Position numbers and translations under genes: made by a program. A stretch of 19,745 bases of DNA. Origin: Leptospiraceae bacterium. GTDB lineage: Bacteria; Spirochaetota; Leptospiria; Leptospirales; Leptospiraceae. Of the stretch, positions 1 to 8,163 are shown in pieces; within the stretch, counting starts at the first letter, position 1, and every line of letters starts with the position of its first letter. The notes under the pieces are model-generated. The model did not search any database and was not told the origin of the DNA. It was given only the letters and a program-made list of their open reading frames with translations. The stretch lies in NCBI GenBank assembly GCA_027485405.1, contig JAIXRB010000159.1, positions 1-19,745 of the forward strand. Reading direction: 5' to 3'.

Positions 1-735
1 AAAAAAAAAAAAAAAAAAAAAGGGGAAGCTATAGAAATTGTGTTCATTTTAAAAAATGATCCAGGAGAAAAGATAGATTCGCCTATTTGGGCTTTGATTC
101 GTAAGAAAAATGGGAGAGAAGGTTATGTACCAATTCAGTTCGTTGTGAAAGAAGCAAATGAAATGGATGAGGATTTTGAGACCAGGTTGAATAGGACAAA
201 AGTGAAAGTGGAGCCAACGGAATCTGAAGATAGTTTTTCTCCCAACTTTGATAAACAGCCGGGAAGACAATCAATAAAGCCTCAGGCTTCAGCTTCAAAT
301 CTAAACATAGACAAAGAACAAGCAGTCGCCAATTACTTTCAAATCCCTTTGGAAAACTCCCGTTATGTGTCCTCGGCATTTGGTGTTCGTATAGACCCTG
401 TGACTGGTAAACCAGGATCATTTCATTCAGGTATCGATATGCCAGCTCCAGTCGGGACGCCAATCCAAGCCGTAGCAGACGGAAAAGTTTGGAAACTAAT
501 TACGACAAGCGGTGGATATGGTATGTTAACGATCCTTAGTCATAAGAACGATATTTATACCTATTACGCTCATCAACGTATACGAAGAGTATCGGAAGGT
601 TCATTGGTCAAATCAGGGGAAAAGATTGGAGAGGTGGGCTTAACAGGTAAAACTACAGGAGCTCATTTGCACTTCGAAGTTAGAAAAGGCACGAATAAAG
701 AAGCCTTGGATCCAAAAGTCTTTTTACCCAGATAG
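1..735 (+). CDS. SH3-M23 family peptidoglycan endopeptidase, 5' end missing
   Basis: The reading frame is open from base 1, so the gene is cut by the window edge; 244 codons are visible. The GTG at 40 is probably not the true start, because the residues before it (GEAIEIV) read as the middle of a bacterial SH3 domain that ends near GREGYVPIQFV. A polar linker of about 75 residues follows. The C-terminal half is an M23 (LytM/peptidase) domain: SAFGVRIDP, HSGIDMPAPVGTP (zinc ligands in HxGxD), YAHQ and HLHFEVR (HxH ligand) are all present, so the metallopeptidase site looks intact. Such enzymes cut peptide cross-links in the cell wall, and the SH3 domain usually helps bind wall. The gene converges on the kinase gene, whose stop is 25 bp away. 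The family call is firm; the substrate bond is not known. Confidence 0.9.
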   Translation, partial: KKKKKKKGEAIEIVFILKNDPGEKIDSPIWALIRKKNGREGYVPIQFVVKEANEMDEDFETRLNRTKVKVEPTESEDSFSPNFDKQPGRQSIKPQASASNLNIDKEQAVANYFQIPLENSRYVSSAFGVRIDPVTGKPGSFHSGIDMPAPVGTPIQAVADGKVWKLITTSGGYGMLTILSHKNDIYTYYAHQRIRRVSEGSLVKSGEKIGEVGLTGKTTGAHLHFEVRKGTNKEALDPKVFLPR

Positions 736-760
736 ATTTATTTAAATAGTGATAATTAGA

Positions 761-2674
761 CTATTGTCCCATTTCAAGCAACAAAGAAACCTTTAAACCT
801 GAGGGATACGATCGCATAATATGAATTTCTGAGCCAGGTAAACGGTTTTGGAGTCTCTCTTTGATATTTCCTAAAGACCGAGACCAAAGCAACAAGTCCT
901 CGTCAACAGAATTATGTTGCGAAGACAATCCTTTTCCATTGTCAATGATCGAAATGGAATAAGCGGATTTACTGACTTCTTTTCCTCGGACACTTACAAA
1001 GAAGGATTTATCTTCTTTGCCTTCAAATCCATGTTTAAAAGCGTTTTCCAGGATAGGTTGAAGTGTTAGGGGAGGAATAAAAACGGGGAAAGAGGGCTTC
1101 TCCATCTGCATTTCTATCTGGACTGAATCAAAGAAACGTAAGCGTTGCATATGAATGTAATCCTCTAAAAAAATCCATTCCTCTTCTAAGGGGATTAAAT
1201 CCTTATCTGTTTTCTCTAAGAAAAACCGATAGTTGTTGGCTAAACTCATGATGGCATCTTTTGCTAGCTCTGGTTTGGTTTGTTGGAGTGCATGGATGGT
1301 ATTTAAGGAATTGAATAAATAATGGGGATTCATCTTAGTTTGGAGCCCTTTTAAGATGGAATCTTTTAAGGATTTTTCTGCTCTTAGTAAGTTTGTTTCA
1401 AACTCCTTCAATTTTAATGTATTAGCAAAGAAATTGCGCTCCAATTCTAATCCCTGTATAAAAACATTAAAAAGAATCCCCCAATACACTACACCCTCTA
1501 GCCCAGTTTGTTCCCTTACAGCTTGGTAGATTTCAAAGCAGACAAAGAGAAAGGAGAGGGAAAAACCAATAAAGTAACCCAAGGCTCCTTTGATTTTCAA
1601 TCTCCAGGCAAAAAAGCTCACTAACATCGGTGCGATGTTGTTTAGTATGGCAAAGAAAATTAAAAGTGGTCTCAGATTTATAAGAATTCTTACTTCTAGA
1701 TCGGATTCATTGAAAAAGAAAAAAAACAAAGATCCAAAAAAACCAAAGATAAGATTAAAATAAAATAGAAAACTGAGAATTTTCCATTTACCGTCTCCGA
1801 AGATTCTCCGAAGACCCGAATACATAGGAATATAAAGCACGTAACTTAAGAGTTCTGTTATTCGAAATAAACTTTCTCTATCGGAAGAAATATAACGAAT
1901 GAAATCATTCATGGCTAGGCCCATAAGGCCGAATAAGAAGGAAAAAACTGAGAAATCCAAAAGAATCAGATATTGTTTCTTGATTTGAACAAAGTAAACA
2001 GATGCACACAAAATTCCTATTAAAAGAAAAAAAGAAGCTATGACTAAAGGTATTAAATTCGTCTCTATCATCTCTAAATAGATGTCATTTTTATTCCCTA
2101 TTCGATTGGTAACTGCGTTGATTCCCATTAAAGATCCTTTCTTGTGGAACATCCTTACAAAAAAATAGGGACTTTTTGGTGATTTTAATTGAAACCAAGA
2201 AAACTCCGTTTGCATAGGTCGAGGAGCTTTGCTTTCATCATCCATATCTCCGTATTGGAATAATAAATTGCTGTCTTGGTCATAGATCTGAAAATTAGCT
2301 CCCCAATGTTCAATTAACACGTGCGGATCCTGAAAAGTTTTAGAAGTATTATTCTCGATGCGAAGCCAAAGGTAATTGAACTCAGCTAAATTTCGCAATT
2401 CCGTATCAGATGGTAAAAAATCTTGTTCTTTCCATAAGGAAGAATCAATTTTTTTAAAGTCGTAAGATCCGTCATCATGGCTGGGTAGGTCGCCAAAGAA
2501 AATGCTTGATCCTCCGATGATGGAAAACTTATCCGAATCAGTTCGGAGAACGTACTTTGAAAAAAAGGGAATAGAAAAGTGGTAACCTAGTGTTCCTAAA
2601 GCCAACACTAGGATGAAAAGAGATGGAAAGGATTTTCCGAGAAAATTCTGAAAATGGTGATATAGCTTTTGCAC
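761..2674 (-). CDS. LytS/YehU-like sensor histidine kinase with periplasmic and multi-helix membrane sensor region
   Basis: A 637-aa membrane kinase. Helix 1 (about residues 17-38) is followed by a periplasmic domain of about 165 residues, then a block of about seven hydrophobic helices (roughly 208-410). This layout resembles 7TMR-DISM receptors. A short coiled linker leads to a His_kinase domain of the LytS type: the phospho-accepting His is at about 451 in MNPHYLFNSLN, the N-box is PILENAFKHG (Asn about 544) and the G-box is IDNGKG (about 578). The start is GTG, 5 bp after the tonB stop, with no clear ribosome site of its own, so it probably relies on upstream translation. As last gene of the TonB block it should sense something at the envelope and phosphorylate the LytTR regulator encoded at 8660-9391. 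The pairing is inferred from family (LytS with LytTR) and location. Confidence 0.9.
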   Translation of the reverse strand: MQKLYHHFQNFLGKSFPSLFILVLALGTLGYHFSIPFFSKYVLRTDSDKFSIIGGSSIFFGDLPSHDDGSYDFKKIDSSLWKEQDFLPSDTELRNLAEFNYLWLRIENNTSKTFQDPHVLIEHWGANFQIYDQDSNLLFQYGDMDDESKAPRPMQTEFSWFQLKSPKSPYFFVRMFHKKGSLMGINAVTNRIGNKNDIYLEMIETNLIPLVIASFFLLIGILCASVYFVQIKKQYLILLDFSVFSFLFGLMGLAMNDFIRYISSDRESLFRITELLSYVLYIPMYSGLRRIFGDGKWKILSFLFYFNLIFGFFGSLFFFFFNESDLEVRILINLRPLLIFFAILNNIAPMLVSFFAWRLKIKGALGYFIGFSLSFLFVCFEIYQAVREQTGLEGVVYWGILFNVFIQGLELERNFFANTLKLKEFETNLLRAEKSLKDSILKGLQTKMNPHYLFNSLNTIHALQQTKPELAKDAIMSLANNYRFFLEKTDKDLIPLEEEWIFLEDYIHMQRLRFFDSVQIEMQMEKPSFPVFIPPLTLQPILENAFKHGFEGKEDKSFFVSVRGKEVSKSAYSISIIDNGKGLSSQHNSVDEDLLLWSRSLGNIKERLQNRLPGSEIHIMRSYPSGLKVSLLLEMGQ

Positions 2675-2679
2675 AGAAT

Positions 2680-3336
2680 TTAATCATCTAAGCTAAACAA
2701 GATGGGCATTCGGTGAGCCATTTTTCTTGGTTTACCTTGCACATAGCCTGGGCTAAATCTTACTCTTTTGATTATCGTCATAGCGGCTTCGTCAAATCCA
2801 TACCCGGCTTTGCCAGATACGATTTTGGCAGATTCTAAGCTACCATCTTCGTTTACTTGTACCAACATAACAACTGTTTTTTCTGAGATGTTTGCGGATT
2901 TAGCCTGAGCGGGGAAATAATCCCTTGGATTGAAATCTAAAATAGGAGTAGGAGGCTTGTCCCCATTGAAAGAGAAAAGGTATCCATCTTTATCTGTTCC
3001 ATTTCCCGAGAGTTGGTTGGGATTAATGTCAGAGTTGTCTGGTTCGTCCTCTTTGTTTTTATTGGAGCCTTCGACCCACTCTGATTTCTCTACTGGAGCA
3101 GGAGAGGAAGTTCCTCCGATCATTTCAGGAGGTATTTCATCAAAATTCAGATCCACATCTTCAAAATTTTCCGTATCTGTGACTTCTTCTTCAGTTCTCA
3201 TTTGGCTCCATTGGTATCCAGCGTAAATACCCGTATGAATAAAAAGGCTTAGTCCAACACAGATGTAAAAAATAGTCTCTGAATTTTGTCTGCTAAACTT
3301 AGTTACAAGCCGAAGCGTTCTGATTACAATTTTCAT
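2680..3336 (-). CDS. tonB: TonB family energy transducer
   Basis: 218 aa with the TonB layout: a short basic N-terminus, one membrane anchor (about 21-41), an acidic, Asn/Pro-containing periplasmic linker (about 48-138), and a C-terminal TonB domain from FPAQAKSANIS to the end, with the typical VNEDGSLESAKIVSG, GFDEAAM and RFSPG segments. The linker is acidic rather than the usual Pro/Lys-rich type. TonB carries energy from ExbB/ExbD to an outer-membrane receptor, here most likely the one encoded at 4913-7426. The ATG overlaps the exbD stop in an ATGA junction, which indicates translational coupling. The gene symbol is by family; other TonB copies may exist elsewhere in the genome. Confidence 0.88.
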   Translation of the reverse strand: MKIVIRTLRLVTKFSRQNSETIFYICVGLSLFIHTGIYAGYQWSQMRTEEEVTDTENFEDVDLNFDEIPPEMIGGTSSPAPVEKSEWVEGSNKNKEDEPDNSDINPNQLSGNGTDKDGYLFSFNGDKPPTPILDFNPRDYFPAQAKSANISEKTVVMLVQVNEDGSLESAKIVSGKAGYGFDEAAMTIIKRVRFSPGYVQGKPRKMAHRMPILFSLDD

Positions 3337-3734
3337 TTTTTAACAGATAGTGCAATTTTGGTAACACCCGCTTTACGGATGATTCCCATAAGTTCAGTTA
3401 TTTTTCCATATGGCAAGGACTCATCAGCAGAAAGGGTCAAGCGCATATTAGGTCGAATCTTTGCTTCTCTCTCCAAGTTTTTGATCAGAGCAGGGATCAG
3501 TATGTCTTTTCCATCTAGCAAAATACCCCCCGTTTTTGTCATAGCTACTTGGAGTGATTCCGCAACATTTGGATCAGCCGCTTGAACCTTCGGCAAATTG
3601 ATGTTTAAACTTTCTTTCTTTAAGAAGTTTGCGGTTACCATAAAGATTACCAAGAGAACCAATATCACATCCACCATGGGAGTGATATTGATGCTTCCAA
3701 TTTCTTCGTCAGAATTTCCTGAAGCTCCTGCCAT
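3333..3734 (-). CDS. exbD: Biopolymer transport protein ExbD
   Basis: 133 aa, the normal size. One N-terminal membrane helix follows the signature INITPMVDVILVLLVIFM. Asp22 in PMVD matches the conserved proton-path aspartate of ExbD/TolR. The rest is the periplasmic domain (LPKVQA, LSADESLPYGKI, GVTKIALSV). With ExbB it forms the proton-driven inner-membrane motor for TonB. The start is ATG, 4 bp after the exbB stop, and the stop overlaps the tonB start. ExbD and TolR are hard to tell apart by sequence; the adjacent tonB and receptor genes favour ExbD. Confidence 0.92.
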   Translation of the reverse strand: MAGASGNSDEEIGSINITPMVDVILVLLVIFMVTANFLKKESLNINLPKVQAADPNVAESLQVAMTKTGGILLDGKDILIPALIKNLEREAKIRPNMRLTLSADESLPYGKITELMGIIRKAGVTKIALSVKK

Positions 3735-3738
3735 AGAT

Positions 3739-4353
3739 TTAACTTTTTCCTTGGTTCATTTCAAACGAAAGGAATTCCTTTTTCAAGATTTCCATGTTTT
3801 GCAATATCACTTTAGACTTGCGCGAAAAGAAGTTATTTACCATTACCACTGGAATCGCGACCGCAAGTCCTGCCGCAGTTGCTAATAGTGCGGTTGAAAT
3901 GGATCGCATAACGACTTCGGCACCTGAGCTACCTAAAGTACCCAATCCATAAAAAGCTTTGATGACACCCAAAACTGTCCCCAAAAGTCCGATAAATGGT
4001 GCATTGTTTCCTAAAGTGTTCAGAATTGGCAATCTCTTCTCTAGTTCTAGCTTTTCAGTTAAAATTTGCCCTTCTAAGCTTTCTTCGAGACCTTTGCGGT
4101 GCCCCTTGATTTGGTGTAATGCAAATTGCACAAATTTAAAATAGATGGATTCTTTCCGAACGACAGTTTGCCAATTGACTTCTTTGCCTTCTTGTAACCC
4201 CGTCCTTACCTCCAACAAGAAACTCTCGTTCCCTTTGCCGAGAGATCTGCGGTAGTAAAAAAGCCTCTCCATGAAGACAGCAAACGCTAAGACGCTCGCT
4301 ACTCCCATGGCGAAAAAAATCAATGTTTCTCCTAGTTCTACATACTCTTGCAT
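3739..4353 (-). CDS. exbB: MotA/TolQ/ExbB family proton channel protein ExbB
   Basis: 204 aa from the ATG at 4353 (MQEYVELGE). This start is chosen over an in-frame upstream one at 4440 because a good AAGGAG site lies 8 bp before it, the hydrophobic helix begins directly after it, and the extension would read back into the preceding gene. Three membrane helices are visible: about 9-27, then NNAPFIGLLGTVLGVIKAF and STALLATAAGLAVAIPVVM, which form the MotA_ExbB domain. The cytoplasmic loop lies between helices 1 and 2. The start forms a TAATG junction with the stop of the Cys-rich lipoprotein gene. It works with ExbD and TonB encoded directly downstream. Confidence 0.92.
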   Translation of the reverse strand: MQEYVELGETLIFFAMGVASVLAFAVFMERLFYYRRSLGKGNESFLLEVRTGLQEGKEVNWQTVVRKESIYFKFVQFALHQIKGHRKGLEESLEGQILTEKLELEKRLPILNTLGNNAPFIGLLGTVLGVIKAFYGLGTLGSSGAEVVMRSISTALLATAAGLAVAIPVVMVNNFFSRKSKVILQNMEILKKEFLSFEMNQGKS

Positions 4354-4913
4354 TATTTTGCTCCTTGTTGAATAATACTTAAAATCAATGAATTCTGAAT
4401 GTCCGAATCTGTCGGACGGGTACTCGTCGCCTGAAAGCAAGAACGAATACAGGCTGTTACTGTAGCATTGGAAGTGTTACGGAAGATCGTTTCTACGCTA
4501 GTTGAATCTCTGCATTCACCGCTGGAAATCTTCGTATTCCAATCGGTTTCTTGGCATTGCAAGATACATGCTTTGCCTCGTTCCGACATTTTTTGAAAAG
4601 TGGAAGATGCCAAGATCGTATTGCAAGTATTCACTGAACTTCCTCCAGTAGCTAAATCAGGTGATAATCCAATACCCGATAAAACTTGTTGTAGGCAGAG
4701 ATCTTCAAAGCCCGTTGATCGAGTACAAAAGTTCCGCAAACACTGAACTTGGCGGGAAACCGCTGAACTACAAGACTGATTCGGGTTTGCTTGAGAATTA
4801 GATAGTTGCAATAGCAAAACAGTTCGATAGGCTCCTTGGTAATCGGTTTCAGGGGCTTTGCAAAATATGACCAAAGAAAAAAGAAAACAACTTACGATTG
4901 CTATCCGTTTCAT
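4353..4913 (-). CDS. Cysteine-rich lipoprotein next to the TonB receptor, function unknown
   Basis: 186 aa. A short basic start and hydrophobic stretch end in VIFC, so Cys18 is the likely lipidation site. The mature part holds ten more cysteines (48, 58, 63, 73, 97, 116, 120, 134, 155, 159), including two CxxxC pairs, which would allow five disulfides. I recognise no family. The ATG overlaps the stop of the receptor gene (TAATG), and its own stop overlaps the exbB start in the same way, so it is made together with the uptake machinery. By position it could be a surface or periplasmic partner of the receptor, such as a ligand-binding lipoprotein; that role is inference only. The gene itself is well supported by coupling and the signal sequence. 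Confidence 0.82.
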   Translation of the reverse strand: MKRIAIVSCFLFSLVIFCKAPETDYQGAYRTVLLLQLSNSQANPNQSCSSAVSRQVQCLRNFCTRSTGFEDLCLQQVLSGIGLSPDLATGGSSVNTCNTILASSTFQKMSERGKACILQCQETDWNTKISSGECRDSTSVETIFRNTSNATVTACIRSCFQATSTRPTDSDIQNSLILSIIQQGAK

Positions 4914-7426
4914 TAGAAGTGTGCCTCCATTCCTACGTTGAAAAAGGGAATGATTTGGTTCCCGGGTAACACTAGTGTTCCAAAGGTTTCACTTGGGGTT
5001 GGATTTGTTCTAGAAAACGGCCTTGCGTTATCAAAGCCTTCTCCGTTGGTATTTTTTCGGATGTAAACGTTTACGATTTCTAAATACCAGTTTACATAAC
5101 CCCAAGCATAGTTTTCAAACTTATCGAATCGAATGTCTAGGCGATGAAAATCCTTCCCACGACGAACATTTCCAAAATCAGAAGAGAAAGGATTGTTGGA
5201 ATACGTTTCAGACCAATAGGTAAGTCCATTCGCTGGGTTGGAAAATCGCCCCCCATCATCACCTGTGATGGGTCGAAAGGGTGCCGAAGTCAAATAACTC
5301 CATCTACCCCCAATTTGGTATTCTTCATTGATTCTCCAGCCATAGACTACGTTAGCAACATGCGTTCTATCCCAAGTGGCCCACTGTTCTTTTGAGTTGG
5401 GAAAGAATTCTGCCAAAGCTCTGCGCTCCACCGAAGAGTATTGGAATGTATCTCCATCATAGATTTGGTAGATGTTGGTGTTTTGAAAGGATTGTGACCA
5501 GGTATAGGAAAACCACCCAAACCAATCTCTTTGACCGGGGCGCGAATTCTTACGCAATAGTAGCTCATAGCCATGGGACCAACCACTTCCTCTATTGGAA
5601 AAGTTACGGGGACGGTTGGTAACCAAAGGTTGGCTTAGCCATTGGGATTTGTCGGGGTTTAAGCCAATAGGATCAGAAAGATATGGGTCATTGACAATCG
5701 TATCTTTGAATTCGTTTCGAAAAAGCTCGACTTTGGCTTCGTAGATTTGGAGGAATTTTTGTTCAACCCCGACACCGGTTTTACGCGCCTTTTCAAATCT
5801 CAAGTCAGGATTTCCAGTTTCACGGTTGAAGTTCGTGTTTCCAGGGAACCGGGATACATCGCCTGCAGAACCAAACACAGTAAGCCCGTTTCCGATCTCT
5901 GGGATTGTGTAGGAAATTGTGGCTCGAGGACCTAAGGCACCATTCTTGGTTGCTTCGATATGATCGTAACGTATGCCCGGTTCAAACAAGAAATTCCCAA
6001 ATTTCAAATGCAAAGTGGTATAAGCATTGTAATAGCCAGAAGTTCCTTTAACATTCAAAGGACGAGTCAAGAAGTCTGGGTTCGTGTTATTGTAAGGGTT
6101 TGGGGACGGATTCGTAGGATCCCGAAGAAAAATTTGATCTCCGTAAGTTCGAAAAGCAAGTCTTCTTACTTCTGTTCCAAAATCAATCTTAACATTTTGA
6201 TTTACTGACCATGTTGCGTCTTGTCTGATTCCAACGTACGTTGGTCTTGTAAATTGTTTTCCTTGGATTGTCCCAATTCCAACATTGAATTGGGTGATCG
6301 GATCGTAGTTAATCAAAGTAAACCGGTTGTTAAACTTATCACCTGGAGTCCAAGTGTAGCGAACAGCTGTTGTCCTAAAGCTAAGCCCAAAGTTAGCTCT
6401 GGCTCCGGCAAAGGTTCCAAAGGGATCTTTGGTAGGGTCATTTGCTTGGTTAGTAGGGGAAGCCGATATGGCAAAGTTATCTTGTGCTGTTAAGTTATAG
6501 AAGGAAATTTGGTGGTTAGAAGTGAAATTGTAGACAAACTTTACCTGAGAGTCGTTGTACCTAGGTAACCGAATTCCATCAGGCAACAAGCCAGAAGCCC
6601 CCAGAGTCCTATCCAAATAACCCACTTTTCCAGCTATGGCTACATAGCCCTTCCCATCAGCAAACGGAGTAGCTGAATATGCAGTTGTATTCCAAAGTGA
6701 AACTTGAAATGCTCCTTTTCTTTGTTTTACGGAATCGATTGTCTCGATCTCAATAACACCTCCCGTAGCATTATTGTAGTTTGCTGGGAAAGCTCCTCTG
6801 TAAAGATCTATGGATTTGATCAAGTCATTGTGGATAACCGAGGTCAATCCATCCAAATGGTAGGCATACAGAATTGGAAGGTCATCATAAAGGAAGGTAT
6901 TGGAATTGGGATCGGCTCCTCTTACAATAATCCCGTTTGCTCCCCCTCCGAATCCAATATTTGGAACCACGCCTGGCAAAGTTTCCAGGGCACGGAGTGC
7001 TTCTCCGAAGGTACCTGGCATGCGTTTAATCTCTTCATAACGCACCTTAGTTCTAGAGGCTACAGTCTTTTCCCTTTCTCCTTCGACCATAATTCCGCCT
7101 TTAGGAGTGTTGCTTTTGTCAGTATAAATGGTACGAACTTCATCAGAGGATACAGAGATTTTTATTTCCTGCATACCCGAGTCACGTAACAACCTCAAGG
7201 TATAATCGCCTGGGCTAGGAAAATCCAAGGAAACAAAACCTTCTTTATCCGTTTGGTATACTTTTTTGGTTTCAAAGACGATTACCGCAAGGTTTCTCTC
7301 AGGTTGGTCTTTTTTAGCACTGAATAACTTGACTTTGACATTCACAGCCCAAAGGGGATTGCCCACAAAAGCCATAAAAACAAAGAAAAAAAAGGATTTA
7401 GCGAATTTGTTGTCTGCTAAGCGCAT
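4913..7426 (-). CDS. TonB-dependent outer-membrane receptor
   Basis: 837 aa from the ATG at 7426, chosen because MRLADNKFAKSFFFF begins a normal signal peptide ending near NPLWA. A GTG 36 bp upstream would add twelve polar residues ahead of it. An N-terminal carboxypeptidase-regulatory-like beta domain (about 30-105) precedes a plug domain with GTFGEALRALETLPGVVP, GIIVRGADPNSNTFLYDDLP, GAFPANYNNATGGVIEIET. A long beta-barrel follows, ending in FNVGMEAHF with the C-terminal Phe typical of outer-membrane proteins. It imports a scarce ligand across the outer membrane using TonB/ExbB/ExbD, all encoded downstream in the same block. The ligand cannot be told from sequence. The gene start lies 29 bp inside the preceding lipoprotein gene. 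Confidence 0.93.
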   Translation of the reverse strand: MRLADNKFAKSFFFFVFMAFVGNPLWAVNVKVKLFSAKKDQPERNLAVIVFETKKVYQTDKEGFVSLDFPSPGDYTLRLLRDSGMQEIKISVSSDEVRTIYTDKSNTPKGGIMVEGEREKTVASRTKVRYEEIKRMPGTFGEALRALETLPGVVPNIGFGGGANGIIVRGADPNSNTFLYDDLPILYAYHLDGLTSVIHNDLIKSIDLYRGAFPANYNNATGGVIEIETIDSVKQRKGAFQVSLWNTTAYSATPFADGKGYVAIAGKVGYLDRTLGASGLLPDGIRLPRYNDSQVKFVYNFTSNHQISFYNLTAQDNFAISASPTNQANDPTKDPFGTFAGARANFGLSFRTTAVRYTWTPGDKFNNRFTLINYDPITQFNVGIGTIQGKQFTRPTYVGIRQDATWSVNQNVKIDFGTEVRRLAFRTYGDQIFLRDPTNPSPNPYNNTNPDFLTRPLNVKGTSGYYNAYTTLHLKFGNFLFEPGIRYDHIEATKNGALGPRATISYTIPEIGNGLTVFGSAGDVSRFPGNTNFNRETGNPDLRFEKARKTGVGVEQKFLQIYEAKVELFRNEFKDTIVNDPYLSDPIGLNPDKSQWLSQPLVTNRPRNFSNRGSGWSHGYELLLRKNSRPGQRDWFGWFSYTWSQSFQNTNIYQIYDGDTFQYSSVERRALAEFFPNSKEQWATWDRTHVANVVYGWRINEEYQIGGRWSYLTSAPFRPITGDDGGRFSNPANGLTYWSETYSNNPFSSDFGNVRRGKDFHRLDIRFDKFENYAWGYVNWYLEIVNVYIRKNTNGEGFDNARPFSRTNPTPSETFGTLVLPGNQIIPFFNVGMEAHF

Positions 7427-7742
7427 TGAAATTGGCCCACCATGGTATGTTTCCTGGATCACGATCCAGATAGATTAGGGTACAGGCAATAGGATAACCC
7501 AGAAACGGGCATCCTGTTCTTGTAATGGAAATGGTACAAAGATCTAAGTTTCGTTTTACAGGAGCATTAATGACAAGTATAGGTGGTGATGGAATTGGCG
7601 TATTGCAACGATCAGCCGCAAACTTTGCCGCGGCATAGATCTGACTTTGGGCATCGTTAACGGGAACCGTGTCCTCTACTTGGGCACAATTAGAGAAAAG
7701 AGAGAAAAACAAGAAAATGGAAATGAAAAGAGATCGAATCAT
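7398..7742 (-). CDS. Small cysteine-containing lipoprotein, function unknown
   Basis: 114 aa. A hydrophobic leader ends in FSNC, making Cys19 the likely lipid site. The mature part has four more cysteines (46, 69, 78, 87), enough for two disulfides. I recognise no domain. Its ATG overlaps the stop of the gene before it (ATGA), and its last 29 bp overlap the start of the receptor gene, so it is embedded in the TonB block. It could assist the receptor at the outer membrane, but this is only suggested by position. Confidence rests on the signal sequence and the tight gene packing. Confidence 0.75.
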   Translation of the reverse strand: MIRSLFISIFLFFSLFSNCAQVEDTVPVNDAQSQIYAAAKFAADRCNTPIPSPPILVINAPVKRNLDLCTISITRTGCPFLGYPIACTLIYLDRDPGNIPWWANFNALSRQQIR

Positions 7743-8161
7743 TCCTTTTTCCCTTTTGTGGATTTATTGGAATCAATGGCAGGTATGCTACTAGATTCAT
7801 TTTTATCAGAAGCTACTCCCACCACATCAGCAGTGACATTAATTACTGTGACTAAACCTAAAGGAAAGTAGGGGCGGTCTTCTCTTTGGATCACAACATT
7901 GATAAGCGATCTTCCATTTGGGTATTTCTCAAGGATTTGGCTCATTGCGCGTTCTACATTTGGTTCCTTAGTAACTGGAATAGCACCAAGGATAAAAAAA
8001 GCAGAATCACTTCCTGATCCGTTTCCTAGAATAACCAAAGAGTCACTTTGGATCCAAGTTGCTGAATCCATTAGATGAACATCCTTTTGTATCTGTGCTC
8101 CGATGCATGCAAAACAAAGCAGAGCAAAACCAATCAAACTATATAAACCAGAGCGTAGCAT
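7739..8161 (-). CDS. Small lipoprotein, function unknown
   Basis: 140 aa. A leader peptide ends in LLCFAC, with Cys19 the likeliest lipidation site (Cys16 is an alternative). The mature part is predicted mainly beta, with a segment NGRSLINVVIQRED followed by PLGLVTVINVTADVV. That helix-then-strand pattern (a residue pair before INV/VNL) also occurs in the lipoprotein encoded just before it (EADAIVNLRYYND), so the two may share a fold. A low-complexity Ser/Lys tail ends the protein. It starts 2 bp after the preceding stop and its stop overlaps the next start. I cannot name a function. Confidence 0.75.
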   Translation of the reverse strand: MLRSGLYSLIGFALLCFACIGAQIQKDVHLMDSATWIQSDSLVILGNGSGSDSAFFILGAIPVTKEPNVERAMSQILEKYPNGRSLINVVIQREDRPYFPLGLVTVINVTADVVGVASDKNESSSIPAIDSNKSTKGKKE

Positions 8162-8163
8162 TT

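Noticed and set aside
745..765. AATAGT/ACTATT stem between the convergent peptidase and kinase genes as a two-way terminator
   Set aside because: The stem is only 6 bp, A/T-rich and has no T-run in either direction; it may be chance.
4354..4440. N-terminal extension of ExbB from an ATG at 4440
   Set aside because: It reads antisense-free but out of frame through the end of the Cys-rich lipoprotein gene; the ATG at 4353 has a good ribosome site and gives the normal ExbB N-terminus.
5023..7189. Several open frames of 60-160 codons opposite the receptor gene
   Set aside because: They are antisense to a clear beta-barrel gene, show no domain or export signal, and have no ribosome sites worth noting.
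7427..7462. GTG start of the receptor gene at 7462
   Set aside because: It adds twelve polar residues before a standard signal peptide; the ATG at 7426 fits better, though neither ribosome site is strong.
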